A stretch of 64,000 nucleotides of DNA, taken from Pseudomonadota bacterium. Its GTDB lineage: Bacteria; Pseudomonadota; Alphaproteobacteria; Sphingomonadales; Govanellaceae. The position numbers and the translations under genes are program-made. Within the stretch, counting starts at the first letter, position 1. The number at the start of each line of letters is the position of its first letter. The notes beneath the pieces are model-generated. The model saw nothing but the letters and a program-made list of their open reading frames with translations, was not told the DNA's origin and ran no database searches. The stretch spans positions 124,001 through 188,000 of the forward strand of contig QEVO01000001.1 of NCBI GenBank assembly GCA_003577275.1, written 5' to 3'. Positions 11,734 to 23,446 of this stretch are shown here, piece by piece.

Positions 11734-13746
11734 TTATTCCGCCTCGACCACCGCCAGCACCGCGCCTTCGCTGACCTGTTCGCCTTCCACGGCAGACAAT
11801 TTTTTCACCACGCCGTCGGCGGGCGCGATCAAGGTATGCTCCATCTTCATCGCTTCCAGGATGAGAAGCGGCGCGCCGCGCTTGACCTTGTCGCCCGCCT
11901 TCGCCATGACGCGCATCACCTTGCCCGGCATCGGCGAAACGATGCCGCCGCCGACGGCTGATGATAAGTCCGCCGCCATGCCGGGATCATAAAATTTTAA
12001 TTTGCGCGTCACGCCGCCGACGGTGACGTAGATATCGTTGCCGGAGCACGCCACCTCGGCGCTGATCTTGTCGCCCGCCAGATCGGCAACGAGCGCGCCA
12101 TCAGCGCGGCGCGCGGCGCGGGCGGCGATTTCTCCGGTCGCCAATCCCAGCACATAGCCGCTGGGCGTGAACGCCACGCCGACATCGCGAATCTCGCCAT
12201 TGTCGTCAAAGCGCAGCACCAAGCTGGTCTCACCGTTCATCCGCCAGCCATTGGCGGACGCCCACGGGCTCCAGCGGTCGGACGTCGCGGCCGCGGCGAC
12301 GCGATAACTTTCATCAAGCGCCAGCAGATGATCGAGCGCCGCCAACGCCAGCGTGCGGTCATCGGCCTTGCCGTCCGGCGGGACGAGATCGCTTAAATGA
12401 CGGTCGATGAATCCGGTATCCACATCGCCGGCGCGAAACGCCGCATGTCCCATCACCCGCGCCAGGAACGGCAGGTTGGTGGCAAGCCCCGCCACCACCG
12501 AGCCTTGCAACGCGCCTTTTAACCGACGCAACGCCGCTTCGCGGGTGGTATCCCAGGCGATCACCTTGGCGATCATCGGATCGTAATGGACGGAGACCTG
12601 ATCGCCTTCCTCGACGCCGGCATCCACTCGCACATGCCCGTCATCGGCCGGCAGCTTCAAGCGCAACAGCCTGCCGGTGGCCGGCAGAAAGCCCCGCGCC
12701 GGATCTTCGGCGTAAAGCCGCGCTTCCACCGCATGGCCATGGATGCGCAATTGATTCTGCGTCAGCGGCAAAGGCTCGCCGGCGGCGACGCGCAGTTGCC
12801 ATTCCACCAGGTCCTGGCCGGTGATCTTCTCGGTCACCGGATGTTCCACCTGCAGGCGGGTGTTCATTTCCATGAAATAAAAGCCGTCAGGGCGCAAGCC
12901 CCGGCTGCCGTCGACGATAAATTCCACCGTCCCCGCGCCTTGATAGCCGATGGCGAGCGCCGCCTTGACCGCCGCCTCGCCCATGGCGCGCCGCACCTCT
13001 TCCGGCATGTCCGGCGCGGGCGCTTCCTCGATCACTTTCTGGTGCCGGCGCTGCAGCGAGCAGTCGCGTTCGAATAAATAGACGGCGTTGCCATGGCCGT
13101 CGGCGAACACCTGAATTTCCACGTGGCGCGGCTTGGTGACGTATTTCTCGATGAGCACCGCGTCATTGCCGAAGGCGGACGCCGCCTCGCGCCGCGCGCC
13201 CTCCAGCGCGGCGGCGAAATCCTGCGCCTTGTCGACCCGCCGCATGCCCTTGCCGCCGCCGCCGGCCACCGCCTTAATGAGCACCGGAAAGCCGATCTTC
13301 TTGGCCGCGTCGCTCAAGGTCTTGTCGGATTGATCCGGTCCGTGATAGCCCGGCACCACCGGCACGCCGGCTTTTTCCATCAGCGCCTTGGCGGCGTCCT
13401 TCAGTCCCATGGCGCGGATGGCGTCCGCCGGCGGACCGATGAACACAATGCAGGCTCGTGAACAGGCGTCAGCAAAAGCGGCATTTTCCGATAAAAACCC
13501 GTAGCCGGGGTGGATCGCTTGCGCGCCGCTCGCCTTCGCGGCGGCGATGATCTTCTCCACCACCAGATAACTGTCACGCGCCGCCGCCGGGCCGATCAAG
13601 TGCGCTTCATCGGCCAGGCGCACGTGACGCGCCGTGGCGTCAGCTTCGGAATAGACCGCCACGGTGCGAATGCCCATGGCGCGCGCCGTCTTGATCACCC
13701 GGCAGGCGATTTCACCGCGATTGGCGATGAGAATGGATTCAAACAT
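11734..13746 (-). CDS. liuD: Methylcrotonyl-CoA carboxylase, biotin-carrying (alpha) subunit
   Basis: Carries biotin carboxylase and biotin-carrier domains for conversion of 3-methylcrotonyl-CoA to 3-methylglutaconyl-CoA. 670 residues. The biotin carboxylase domain begins FESILIANRGEIACRVIKTA, with the ATP-grasp loop GGGGKGMRRV, catalytic region EMNTRLQVEHPVTE, and the C-terminal biotinyl domain with the lysine in ILEAMKMEHTLIAP. It sits between liuC and liuE in the minus-strand leucine operon, which separates it from the similar propionyl- and acetyl-CoA carboxylases. Confidence 0.95.
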   Translation of the reverse strand: MFESILIANRGEIACRVIKTARAMGIRTVAVYSEADATARHVRLADEAHLIGPAAARDSYLVVEKIIAAAKASGAQAIHPGYGFLSENAAFADACSRACIVFIGPPADAIRAMGLKDAAKALMEKAGVPVVPGYHGPDQSDKTLSDAAKKIGFPVLIKAVAGGGGKGMRRVDKAQDFAAALEGARREAASAFGNDAVLIEKYVTKPRHVEIQVFADGHGNAVYLFERDCSLQRRHQKVIEEAPAPDMPEEVRRAMGEAAVKAALAIGYQGAGTVEFIVDGSRGLRPDGFYFMEMNTRLQVEHPVTEKITGQDLVEWQLRVAAGEPLPLTQNQLRIHGHAVEARLYAEDPARGFLPATGRLLRLKLPADDGHVRVDAGVEEGDQVSVHYDPMIAKVIAWDTTREAALRRLKGALQGSVVAGLATNLPFLARVMGHAAFRAGDVDTGFIDRHLSDLVPPDGKADDRTLALAALDHLLALDESYRVAAAATSDRWSPWASANGWRMNGETSLVLRFDDNGEIRDVGVAFTPSGYVLGLATGEIAARAARRADGALVADLAGDKISAEVACSGNDIYVTVGGVTRKLKFYDPGMAADLSSAVGGGIVSPMPGKVMRVMAKAGDKVKRGAPLLILEAMKMEHTLIAPADGVVKKLSAVEGEQVSEGAVLAVVEAE

Positions 13747-13761
13747 GGCGCGGCTTTCCTC

Positions 13762-14547
13762 TCATGCCCAATCGGGTTTGCGTTTGGCGAAGAAGGCGGC
13801 CAGACCTTCCTGGCCTTCCCGCGACACCCGGCGCTCGGCGATGCGGCGCGCAGTATCGGCTTGCAGCGCGTCATCGACCGCAACGCCGGTGACGGCAAAG
13901 ATCAACGCCTTGGATGCCGCCACCGCCTCCGGGCCGTTGGCGAGAATCGTCGCGATGAGCTTATCGCGCAGCGCCGCCAACGCCGGCTGATCGTCGACCA
14001 CCTCATGCAGCAGACCGATATCCTTGGCGGTGGGCGCATCGATGCGTTCGGCGGTCAGGAAATAGCGCCGCGCCGCGCGCGGACCGATGGCCGCCACCAC
14101 ATAAGGCGAAATGGTCGCCGGAATGAGCCCGAGCTTTACCTCGGTCAGCGCAAAGGCGGCAGTTGATACGGCAATGGCGATATCGCAGCAGGCGACCAGG
14201 CCGACGCCGCCGCCATAAGCCGGGCCGTTGACGCAGGCGATGGTCGGCAGCTTCAACGTGTTCAAGGCTTGCAGCATGGCGGCGAGCTTGCGCGCGTCCG
14301 CCATGTTCTCCTCCACCGTGTAGTCGATAAACTTGCGCATCCAGTTCAAGTCCGCGCCGGCGGAAAAGCTCATCCCGTCGCCGGTCAGCACCATCAGTCG
14401 GGTGCGCGGATCGGCCTCGACGATGGCGAAGGCGTCAGAGAGCGCGGCGATCACCTCTTCGTTAAAGGCGTTGTGCTTGTCGGCGCGGTTGAGGGTCACC
14501 GTCGCCACGCCGCGCTCATCGATATCGAGAAGAACGGGTTTGCTCAT
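13762..14547 (-). CDS. liuC: Methylglutaconyl-CoA hydratase (enoyl-CoA hydratase family)
   Basis: Crotonase-fold enzyme hydrating 3-methylglutaconyl-CoA to HMG-CoA. The oxyanion-hole segments are SFSAGADLNWM and CVNGPAYGGGVGLVACCDIA, and TEVKLGLIPATISPYVV is typical of this subgroup. I start it at ATG 14547, where a GAGG ribosome site is well placed; an upstream in-frame GTG at 14559 overlaps the liuB stop. Specificity comes from its position between the two methylcrotonyl-CoA carboxylase genes. Confidence 0.9.
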   Translation of the reverse strand: MSKPVLLDIDERGVATVTLNRADKHNAFNEEVIAALSDAFAIVEADPRTRLMVLTGDGMSFSAGADLNWMRKFIDYTVEENMADARKLAAMLQALNTLKLPTIACVNGPAYGGGVGLVACCDIAIAVSTAAFALTEVKLGLIPATISPYVVAAIGPRAARRYFLTAERIDAPTAKDIGLLHEVVDDQPALAALRDKLIATILANGPEAVAASKALIFAVTGVAVDDALQADTARRIAERRVSREGQEGLAAFFAKRKPDWA

Positions 14548-14555
14548 GGCGTACC

Positions 14556-16163
<1,608 letters not shown>

Positions 16164-16222
16164 GGGGCTATGTTTTCCGCTGAAATGACCGATCTTGACA
16201 GAACCATACGTCGAACCCAAGA

Positions 16223-16244
16223 ATAGACAAAATTTTTTGTTTAT
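16223..16244. promoter_or_regulatory. 22-bp palindrome between liuB and the LysR gene (candidate operator)
   Basis: The half-sites ATAGACAAAA and TTTTGTTTAT are inverted copies with one mismatch, separated by TT. They lie in the 103-base gap between the divergent liuB operon and the LysR gene, 44 bases before the LysR ATG codon. A TTGACA hexamer sits at 16194-16199. The position and symmetry fit a LysR-type binding site controlling both directions. Binding itself is inference. Confidence 0.6.
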
Positions 16245-16266
16245 ATCTTTTGGATCGAAATTTTCT

Positions 16267-17172
16267 ATGTTTGAACTCTACCAACTGCGGTATTTCCTGA
16301 GCGTGGTGGAAACCGGCAGTTTCACCAAGGCCGCCGAACGCGCCTTCGTCACCCAGCCCACGCTGTCGGCCGGCATCCAGAAGCTGGAGACCACCCTGGG
16401 CGTGCGCCTCTTCAACCGCTCCAACCGCCGTGTTTACCTGACCGAAGCCGGGGCGCGGTTCGTCGAGCGGGCGAAAGCCATCCTGCACCAGTGTAACCTC
16501 GCCGAGCGCGAGGTGCACGAAACGAAAGCGCCCAAGGTGCTGCGCCTCGGCGTTCTCATGACCATCCCTTGCGCGCTCCTGGAGCGGCTTTTGGGCGGCT
16601 TCCGCCGGGCCGAGCCCGATGTGGTGATCGAGCTTTTCGAAGGCACCGAACAGGAGCTGTTGAATCGCCTGGAGAGCGGCGGCATGGACCTCGCCCTGAC
16701 CTTGCTGCGCGGCCCGGCGGCTGAGGGGAGTGACCGACCTGAGCCGCCCGTGGTCCTGTTCGAGGAAGGCTATGCCTTGGCCGTCAGCGCCTCCCACCCC
16801 CTGGCCCGCCGGACCGAGGTTGCCGGCCGGGAACTGGCGGACGAACCCACCATCGTTCGCACCCGCTGCGAGATCCTGTCGGAAACCAGCCGCTATTTCA
16901 CCGACCAGAACGTCCGGCCGCGCCTAGTTTACCGCACGCCCCAGGACGAGCGGGCGCTGGCCATGGTGGCGGCGGGATTGGGCTTTACCACCTTGCCGCA
17001 GTCTTACGAGCATCCGGGCGTGGTCAAGGTCAAACTCACCGGCTACGACTACCGCCGCCGGGTCGGCCTCATTTTGAGCGATCTCATTGACGAGGAGGAA
17101 AAAAAGCCGCTTCTCGATCGCTTTACCGCCTTCGCCCGCCGCGAGCCCTGGCGCGAAGCGCCTCTTAATTAG
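16267..17172 (+). CDS. LysR-family transcriptional regulator (candidate liu operon regulator)
   Basis: 302-residue LysR protein. The N-terminal winged helix-turn-helix is clear ([33 protein letters not shown]), followed by the ligand-binding domain ([19 protein letters not shown]). ATG 16267 gives the standard LysR N-terminus; earlier in-frame codons fall in the operator. It diverges from liuB across 103 bases, so it probably senses an intermediate of leucine or isovalerate degradation. Many proteobacterial liu operons use a MerR-type LiuR instead, so this pairing is a variation worth noting. Confidence 0.9.
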   Translation: MFELYQLRYFLSVVETGSFTKAAERAFVTQPTLSAGIQKLETTLGVRLFNRSNRRVYLTEAGARFVERAKAILHQCNLAEREVHETKAPKVLRLGVLMTIPCALLERLLGGFRRAEPDVVIELFEGTEQELLNRLESGGMDLALTLLRGPAAEGSDRPEPPVVLFEEGYALAVSASHPLARRTEVAGRELADEPTIVRTRCEILSETSRYFTDQNVRPRLVYRTPQDERALAMVAAGLGFTTLPQSYEHPGVVKVKLTGYDYRRRVGLILSDLIDEEEKKPLLDRFTAFARREPWREAPLN

Positions 17173-17180
17173 CTGCTTAA

Positions 17181-17771
17181 TTAAATAAGGGGCACACCGG
17201 GCGCGCAGTCGCGGGGCAGGGTGCCGTCGAGGCGCGGATCGGCGGTGATCTCCACCTGGCGACGGATCGGGGTAAAGCCGGCGCGAACGTAGAACTCGAC
17301 CGCCCGGGGATGATCGAGGGTGCACGTGTGGACCCAGAAACGGACGGGACCATCCTGCCGGCGGACCCGCTCCATCGCCTGGGCCATCAGGAAGCGTCCC
17401 GCGCCGCTGCCGATGATTTCCGGGACAACGCCGAGAAACGCCAGCTCGACCGCGCCGGCGTCGCGAAAATCCAGCTCCAAGAGGCCGATCTCCCGCTCCT
17501 TGTCCTGCAGCGCATAAACCTCCACCGCCGGGTCATGGAGGATGGCGGCAAGGGCATCGTCCTCCAGCCGCAGCCGGCTGAACCACAGCCAGCGCTCCCC
17601 CACCGCCCGGAAAAGCGCGCGGTACCACGCCAAGTCCGGCCGCTCCACCCGCCGCATCTCCACGTCGCGGCGCGCCAGCGCCGGCTCATCCGGCGGCGGC
17701 AGGGCGCGCATTTCCAAGGTCGTCACCACGGTGGCGATGGTGCCGATTGGAATGTCCAAAAACTCGCTCAT
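17181..17771 (-). CDS. GNAT-family N-acetyltransferase
   Basis: 196-residue protein with the GNAT fold: ELAFLGVVPEIIGSGAGRFL is the acetyl-CoA pyrophosphate-binding motif (a Gly-rich variant of R/Q-x-x-G-x-G/A), and HPRAVEFYVRAGFTPIRRQ is the typical C-terminal strand-helix. The substrate cannot be told from sequence. The gene converges on the LysR gene (9 bases between stops) and its start lies about 80 bases before the divergent permease gene. Confidence 0.85.
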   Translation of the reverse strand: MSEFLDIPIGTIATVVTTLEMRALPPPDEPALARRDVEMRRVERPDLAWYRALFRAVGERWLWFSRLRLEDDALAAILHDPAVEVYALQDKEREIGLLELDFRDAGAVELAFLGVVPEIIGSGAGRFLMAQAMERVRRQDGPVRFWVHTCTLDHPRAVEFYVRAGFTPIRRQVEITADPRLDGTLPRDCAPGVPLI

Positions 17772-17854
17772 CGGCCCCGACCATCCGCTGGTTTGCTATC
17801 GCAATCAAGAACTTCCCGTTGCGGCCCGCCGCGACCCCACGTATCACTAACCCC

Positions 17855-18730
17855 ATGCTGATCGCCCTGTTCAATGTGCTAGCCCCGGTGTTCATCACCG
17901 TTGGGCTCGGCTATGCCTGGGCCAAATTCAAGCTCGACATCGATCCCGCCTTCATTTCCCGCCTCGTCATCAACATCGGCTCGCCGGCCCTGGTCTTTCA
18001 TGGCCTGACCACCATGAACGCCAGCACCCGCGACTTCGCCACCCTGGCCGTCATCGCCGCCGGGATGCTGGCGCTGTTCGTCGCCGTCAACGCCGTGGTG
18101 CTGAAATCCCTGGGCAAGCCGCTGCAACGTTGGCTCCATCCCCTGTCGTTCCCCAACTGGGGCAATCTGGGGCTGCCCATCTGCCTCTTCGCCTATGGCG
18201 ACACCGGGCTGACCTTGGCCCTGGCTTTTTACGCCGTGGGCAGCGTCACCCAGCTCACCATCGGCCTCATCATCGCCTCGGGCGAGTGGCGGCCGGCGCT
18301 CCTGATGCGCATGCCCATGGTCTATTTCATTGGCGCGGCGCTGGCCTTCTTAGGCACGGGAACCACGCCGCCGCTCTGGCTTTTGAACACCACCAAGCTC
18401 ATCGGCGGCATGATGATCCCGTTGATGCTCCTCTCGCTCGGGGCCTCCCTGGCCCAGCTTCACATCGGCCACGTCCGGGAATCGGCGGGGTTCGTGGTCT
18501 ACCGCTTCGCCCTCGGGCTGGGGCTGGCGGTGGCGATTACCGGGCTCTTGGGGCTGGAGGGCGCGGCGCGAGGGGTGGTGATCATCCAAGGCGCGATGCC
18601 GATCGCGGTCCTCAATTACCTTCTGGCGGCGCGCTTTAACAACATGCCGTCGTTCGTGGCCAGCCTGGTGTTGCTCTCCACCCTTCTCACCTTCGTCACC
18701 ATCCCCGTGGTGCTGATGTTCCTGTTATAA
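17855..18730 (+). CDS. AEC-family transporter (auxin efflux carrier type)
   Basis: Inner-membrane permease of about 291 residues with some ten hydrophobic segments, beginning MLIALFNVLAPVFITVGLGY; the LPICLFAYGDTGL and GAMPIAVLNYLLAARF segments are typical of the auxin efflux carrier / malate permease family. I start at ATG 17855; the longer frame from 17747 would add a soluble stretch over the divergent gene. Likely substrates in the family are organic acids; none can be assigned here. Its last 6 bases overlap the end of the convergent bolA. Confidence 0.85.
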   Translation: MLIALFNVLAPVFITVGLGYAWAKFKLDIDPAFISRLVINIGSPALVFHGLTTMNASTRDFATLAVIAAGMLALFVAVNAVVLKSLGKPLQRWLHPLSFPNWGNLGLPICLFAYGDTGLTLALAFYAVGSVTQLTIGLIIASGEWRPALLMRMPMVYFIGAALAFLGTGTTPPLWLLNTTKLIGGMMIPLMLLSLGASLAQLHIGHVRESAGFVVYRFALGLGLAVAITGLLGLEGAARGVVIIQGAMPIAVLNYLLAARFNNMPSFVASLVLLSTLLTFVTIPVVLMFLL

Positions 18731-19000
18731 TCCTGCTTCTTCAGGGGTTTGGGTGACGAGCGCCAGGGCGTGCACCGGGCCTTGAAGCTCGTCCTGCAAC
18801 AGCGCATAGACCGCCCGCTGGCGCTCGACCCGGGAGCGGCCAACAAAAGCCGATGCCACCACATGGACGCGAAAATGGCTCTCGCCGCTGCCGTTATCGC
18901 CAGCATGCCCGCGGTGCTTATAAGACTCGTTGATGATCTCGATCTTGGCCGGATGAAGGCCGGCCTGGAGTTTTTGCTCAATCTGGTGGGCGATGGTCAT
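18725..19000 (-). CDS. bolA: BolA-family protein
   Basis: 91 residues, normal for the family. Core marks are IEQKLQAGLHPAKIEIINES, then SGESHFRVHVVASAFVGRSRVERQRAVYALL with the conserved His and FxGxSxVxRHR-like stretch (here RVERQR), and HALALVTQTPEE at the end. BolA proteins work with monothiol glutaredoxins in iron-sulfur handling and regulation. In alphaproteobacteria bolA often lies beside cobS/cobT, as here, where it diverges from cobS. Confidence 0.92.
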   Translation of the reverse strand: MTIAHQIEQKLQAGLHPAKIEIINESYKHRGHAGDNGSGESHFRVHVVASAFVGRSRVERQRAVYALLQDELQGPVHALALVTQTPEEAGL

Positions 19001-19211
19001 TTTACGGCTTGTCCTCTATTCCCGGCTGCTCAAAATCCACTATAGTGCGCCTCGCGCCAGGCGCGCGAGGGCTTACCCCTACTTCCTGATCTTGGGGCTT
19101 GATGTAGGGAGCCATAAGCCCGACATTAAGGGGGACCCGACAACGATTGATTGCTTTTAGGGGATATCCCTCAAGGCAGTTGTAACCTTGTAATGCTAAG
19201 AATAACAGATC

Positions 19212-20216
19212 ATGACCGAGCAAAAAAATTCCGTTACCCCCACCGGGCTGCCTGACCGCGAGATAGCCGTCCGCCAAGCCTTTGGCATCGATGTCGACAT
19301 GGTGGTCAAGGGCTTCGCCGAGCCCACCGAGCACGTGCCGGCCATCGACGACGCCTATGTCTTTGACCATGACACCACGCTCGCCATTCTGGCCGGTTTT
19401 GCCTACAACCGGCGGGTGATGATCCAGGGCTACCACGGCACCGGCAAATCGACCCATATCGAGCAGGTGGCGGCGCGCCTCAACTGGCCGTGCATCCGCG
19501 TCAACCTCGACAGCCACATCAGCCGTATCGACCTGGTGGGCAAGGACGCCATCGTGTTGAAGGATGGCCAGCAGATCACCGAATTTCGTGAAGGGCTGTT
19601 GCCATGGGCGCTGCAGCACCCGGTGGCGCTGGTGTTCGACGAATACGACGCCGGCCGGCCGGACGTGATGTTCGTCATCCAGCGGGTGCTGGAGGTGGAG
19701 GGCAAGCTGACCCTCCTCGACCAGAACCGGGTGATCCGGCCCAATCCGTCCTTCCGCCTGTTCGCCACCGCCAACACCATCGGTTTGGGCGACACCAGCG
19801 GGCTTTATCACGGCACGCAGCAGATCAACCAGGGTCAGATGGACCGCTGGAACATCGTCACGACGCTCAACTATCTGCCGCACGCCCAGGAAGAAAAGAT
19901 CGTGCTGGCCAAGATGCCGGCCTACGATACGCCCGAAGGTCGCGAGCGCATCCGTAACATGGTGCGCCTTGCCGATCTGACCCGCAGCGCCTTCATCAAC
20001 GGCGACCTCTCCACCGTGATGTCGCCGCGCACGGTGATCACCTGGGCGCAGAACGCCGAGATTTTCGGCGGCGACCTGGGCTTCGCCTTCCGCGTCTCGT
20101 TCCTCAACAAGTGCGATGAGCTGGAGCGGCCGCTGGTCGCTGAATATTATCAGCGCTGCTTTGGCGAGGATCTGCCGGAATCGACGGTCAAGAAGCCGGT
20201 GCTAGCCGCCGAATAG
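19212..20216 (+). CDS. cobS: Cobaltochelatase subunit CobS
   Basis: AAA+ ATPase subunit of the aerobic cobalt chelatase that inserts cobalt into hydrogenobyrinic acid a,c-diamide. 334 residues. Walker A is [20 protein letters not shown], Walker B is [17 protein letters not shown], and sensor region [20 protein letters not shown] matches CobS. The AAA+ partner CobT follows 19 bases later; the large CobN subunit is not in the window. The 211 bases upstream show no obvious cobalamin riboswitch to me. Confidence 0.97.
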   Translation: MTEQKNSVTPTGLPDREIAVRQAFGIDVDMVVKGFAEPTEHVPAIDDAYVFDHDTTLAILAGFAYNRRVMIQGYHGTGKSTHIEQVAARLNWPCIRVNLDSHISRIDLVGKDAIVLKDGQQITEFREGLLPWALQHPVALVFDEYDAGRPDVMFVIQRVLEVEGKLTLLDQNRVIRPNPSFRLFATANTIGLGDTSGLYHGTQQINQGQMDRWNIVTTLNYLPHAQEEKIVLAKMPAYDTPEGRERIRNMVRLADLTRSAFINGDLSTVMSPRTVITWAQNAEIFGGDLGFAFRVSFLNKCDELERPLVAEYYQRCFGEDLPESTVKKPVLAAE

Positions 20217-20235
20217 CGGCCGGAAGTGGTGCCCC

Positions 20236-22125
20236 TTGTCAAAATCCCGCAACCCCACCGAGCCGTTTAAGAGCGCCGTCACCTCGGCGCTGCGCGCCAT
20301 CGCCAAGAATCGCGAGATCGAGGTGCAATTCGGCGCGGAGCGGTCCGATCCGGCCGCGCCGGTGGCCCGCCTGCCGTTGCCGTCGCGGGAATTTAGCGCT
20401 CAAGAAGCAGCGGAAATCCGCGGCGCGGCCGACGCCTTCGCGCTGCGCCGGCGCTATCACAGCGACCAGGTGCACGCCGACTACAGGCCGCAAAATGAAC
20501 TCGCCGCCGCCGTTTACGACGCCATGGAGCAGGCCCGCATCGAAGGTCTGGGCAGCAACGAAATGGTTGGCTGCAGCCATAACCTCGATGCCGCGCTGGC
20601 GCAGCGGCTGACCACGTATAAGCCGGCGGTGAGCACCGATCCGGCGCGCGCCGATCTGCCTTTCGTGCTCAATCTTCTGGTGCGCGAGCGGCTGACCGGC
20701 AAGGCCATTCCCGACGCCGCCCGCGCCGTGGTGGGCGCCATCCGGCCGTGGATCGAAAACCGCGCCGGGGCCGACTTGAAAGCCATCACCGACGCCATGG
20801 GCGACCAGGAGAAATTCGCCCGCGCCGCCCGCACGGTGATCGCCGATCTCGACCTCGCTGGCGATCTGGAAGCGGAGATCGGCCCCGAGGAGCAGGGCGA
20901 GGGCCAATCCCAGGAGCAAGCGAGCGAGGAAAAAGAGGGGGATTCGGACGCCTCGCAACAGGGCGCCACCTCAATGTCGGCGGAAATGGCGGACAGCGAC
21001 CAGGCGGCGGACGCCGCCCAGGAGGCGGTGGACATCATGGCCGAGGACATGGAGATGTCGGAGGCCAGCGAGGATGAAGCGGAAGGCGCCACGCCCTGGC
21101 GGCCCAATAGCGAGCCCGGCGAACGCCTGCCCGACGCTTATAAGGCCTTCACCACCGCCTTCGACGAAGTGGTGGAGGCTGAAAACCTGTGTGATGTCGA
21201 GGAGCTCGGCCGCCTGCGGCGCAGCCTCGATCAACAACTGGCGCCGTTGCAAGGGGCGGTGGGCAAGCTCGCCAACCGCCTGCAACGCATGCTGATGGCC
21301 AAGCAGACCCGCTCCTGGCACTTCGATCAGGAGGAGGGCATTCTCGATACCGCGCGGCTTAGCCGCATCATCATCGACCCCATGCATCCGTTGTCGTTCA
21401 AGGTCGAAAGCGAAACCCGCTTCCGCGATACCGTGGTCACGCTCTTGATCGACAATTCGGGCTCCATGCGCGGCCGGCCCATTTCCATCGCCGCGGTGTG
21501 CGCCGACATTCTCGCCCGCACCCTGGAGCGCTGCGGCGTCAAATGCGAAATTTTGGGCTTCACCACCCGCGCCTGGAAAGGCGGCCAATCCCGGGAGAAG
21601 TGGATCGAGGCGGGCAAGCCGGTCAATCCCGGCCGCCTCAACGACTTGCGCCACATCGTCTATAAGACCGCCGATACGCCGTGGCGGCGGGCCCATAACA
21701 ATCTAGGACTGATGCTGCGCGAGGGCCTTCTGAAGGAAAACATCGACGGCGAGGCGCTGCTGTGGGCCCATAACCGTCTCCTCGGCCGAGCCGAGGACCG
21801 GCGCATCCTGATGGTCATATCCGACGGCGCGCCGGTGGACGATTCAACGCTCTCGGCCAACGCCGGCAATTACCTGGAGCGCCACCTGCGGGAAGTGATC
21901 GGCTGGATCGAAGCCCGCTCGCCGGTGGAGCTCATCGCCATCGGCATCGGCCATGACGTGACGCGCTATTACCGCCGGGCGGTGACCATCGTCGACGCCG
22001 AGCAGTTGGGCGGCGCCATCACCGACCAGCTGGCGGAGCTGTTTGACGATAAAGCCAGCGAAGCCCGTCTGCCGGAGCGCCGCGGCCGGGGTCGCGCCCG
22101 CGCCGCCGCGCCGGCCGGACGATGA
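20236..22125 (+). CDS. cobT: Cobaltochelatase subunit CobT
   Basis: Partner of CobS in the CobST ring of the ATP-dependent cobalt chelatase. 629 residues. The middle (about residues 215-290) is a highly acidic linker rich in Glu, Asp and Ala. The C-terminus is a von Willebrand A domain with the metal-binding MIDAS motif [15 protein letters not shown] and later [12 protein letters not shown]. Start is a TTG at 20236 with GGAAG upstream; the nearby GTGs are out of frame. Cotranscription with cobS is likely. Confidence 0.95.
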   Translation: MSKSRNPTEPFKSAVTSALRAIAKNREIEVQFGAERSDPAAPVARLPLPSREFSAQEAAEIRGAADAFALRRRYHSDQVHADYRPQNELAAAVYDAMEQARIEGLGSNEMVGCSHNLDAALAQRLTTYKPAVSTDPARADLPFVLNLLVRERLTGKAIPDAARAVVGAIRPWIENRAGADLKAITDAMGDQEKFARAARTVIADLDLAGDLEAEIGPEEQGEGQSQEQASEEKEGDSDASQQGATSMSAEMADSDQAADAAQEAVDIMAEDMEMSEASEDEAEGATPWRPNSEPGERLPDAYKAFTTAFDEVVEAENLCDVEELGRLRRSLDQQLAPLQGAVGKLANRLQRMLMAKQTRSWHFDQEEGILDTARLSRIIIDPMHPLSFKVESETRFRDTVVTLLIDNSGSMRGRPISIAAVCADILARTLERCGVKCEILGFTTRAWKGGQSREKWIEAGKPVNPGRLNDLRHIVYKTADTPWRRAHNNLGLMLREGLLKENIDGEALLWAHNRLLGRAEDRRILMVISDGAPVDDSTLSANAGNYLERHLREVIGWIEARSPVELIAIGIGHDVTRYYRRAVTIVDAEQLGGAITDQLAELFDDKASEARLPERRGRGRARAAAPAGR

Positions 22126-22307
22126 GACGGCATGCTCCGGCCTAGCCGGACAATTGGGGCATTAGACTCTTCGATATTGACCCCTCGCCCGCGAGCCACT
22201 ATCAATCGCCCCTTGCGCATCCCGGGGAGGGGCGCAAGCGTCAGGCATATTGTCGCCATGATTATTTGGCACTTTCAGCGCTGACGATGACGGGGTGGTC
22301 TGAATAT

Positions 22308-23384
22308 ATGATACGTACGGGGCGGGTTATGGCCGCCTGGGGCTTGGCCCTGGGCCTTGCGACACTGCTGGCGGCGCCGGCGGCGCGGGCGGAAGCCGCC
22401 GCCGAAGCCTCGCCCATCCTGGTCACCCCCGGCGCGGTGGGCAGCGGCCTTTACCAGGAATCACCCCTCTCCTTTGAACCCATTGCCCTGCATTTCCGTG
22501 ATCCCGCCATCGAGCGCGTCGGCAAGCTGACCTATCTCGGCGGGCTTCAGCTCAGAAGCGAGGACAAGCGCTTCGGCGGCCTCTCCGGCCTGCAAATATC
22601 CAGCGACGGCCAAACCATGCTCGCCATCTCGGATCGCGGCTATTGGGTGGGCGCCACCCTGGACTATGACGGCGAGCGGCTGGTGGGCATGCGCAACGTC
22701 ATCGTCTCGCCGCTCCTCGACCGCAACGGCCGGCCGCTCAACGACAAGGACAAGAAGGAGGCCGACGCCGAGGCCATCGCCGAGCTGCCGGGCTCGGGCA
22801 TCGTGGTGTCCTTTGAGGGCAATAACCGCCTGTGGCATTACGGCGCCACCTTGTCCGACGCCATCTTCGGCAAGCGGCCGCACCCGTTGCCGCTGCCGGT
22901 GGACATCGCCAAGGCGATCAAGAAACTGCCGGAAAACGGCGCCATCGAGGCCATCGCCACCATGGCCGACGGCACCCTTCTCGCCATCGCCGAGGACGGC
23001 AAGGATGATGATGGCGATCACCTGGCTTGGCTGATTGGCGCCACCACCATCGCCCAGTTCACCTACCGGACCGATGAGAATTTCAGCCCCACCGACGCCA
23101 CCTTCCTGCCCAACGGCGACCTGATGGTGCTGGAACGGCGGTTTACCCTGCTGCAGGGCCTGGCCACCCGGCTCAAGCTGGTCAAAAAGCACGAAATCAA
23201 GCCCGATACGGTGGTCTCCGGCGTCGAAGCGGCAAACCTCGCCTTCCCCTTCAACATCGACAACATGGAAGGCATCACCGCCCGCCAGGATGAAGCGGGC
23301 GACACCCTCCTTTATCTGGTGTCGGACGACAACTACAACCCGCTGCAGCGCACCATGGTGATGGTGTTTCGGCTGGAGGAATAG
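22308..23384 (+). CDS. Esterase-like activity of phytase family protein, exported
   Basis: Predicted periplasmic beta-propeller protein of about 358 residues. The N-terminus (MIRTGRVMAAWGLALGLATL, then AAPAARAEA) is a signal peptide. The rest holds the repeats typical of the phytase-like esterase domain: FGGLSGLQISSDGQTMLAIS, DAEAIAELPGSGIVVSFEGN, NGAIEAIATMADGTLLAIAE and NIDNMEGITARQDEAGDTLL. In-frame upstream TTG 22266 and ATG 22287 are possible but would lengthen the signal peptide. Substrate unknown; family members have been linked to phosphoesters. Confidence 0.8.
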   Translation: MIRTGRVMAAWGLALGLATLLAAPAARAEAAAEASPILVTPGAVGSGLYQESPLSFEPIALHFRDPAIERVGKLTYLGGLQLRSEDKRFGGLSGLQISSDGQTMLAISDRGYWVGATLDYDGERLVGMRNVIVSPLLDRNGRPLNDKDKKEADAEAIAELPGSGIVVSFEGNNRLWHYGATLSDAIFGKRPHPLPLPVDIAKAIKKLPENGAIEAIATMADGTLLAIAEDGKDDDGDHLAWLIGATTIAQFTYRTDENFSPTDATFLPNGDLMVLERRFTLLQGLATRLKLVKKHEIKPDTVVSGVEAANLAFPFNIDNMEGITARQDEAGDTLLYLVSDDNYNPLQRTMVMVFRLEE

Positions 23385-23397
23385 GCCATAGAATGCA

Positions 23398-23424
23398 AAA
23401 AAGCCGCCCAAAAGGCGGCTTTGT
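23398..23424. terminator. Bidirectional intrinsic terminator
   Basis: A perfect 9-bp stem, aaagccgcc at 23400-23408 and ggcggcttt at 23414-23422, with a 5-base loop. It lies between the convergent phytase-like gene (stop 23384) and rpmB (stop 23447). The A tract before and T tract after the stem make it usable from both sides. Confidence 0.85.
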
Positions 23425-23446
23425 GGTCTAGGGAATCGGGGCCGGA

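Noticed and set aside
19001-19211. Possible cobalamin riboswitch before cobS
   Set aside because: I looked for the B12-box type core and did not see a convincing match; a covariance search would be needed.
19002-19883. 293-residue minus-strand frame opposite cobS
   Set aside because: It is antisense to the conserved CobS ATPase motifs and has no recognisable domain.
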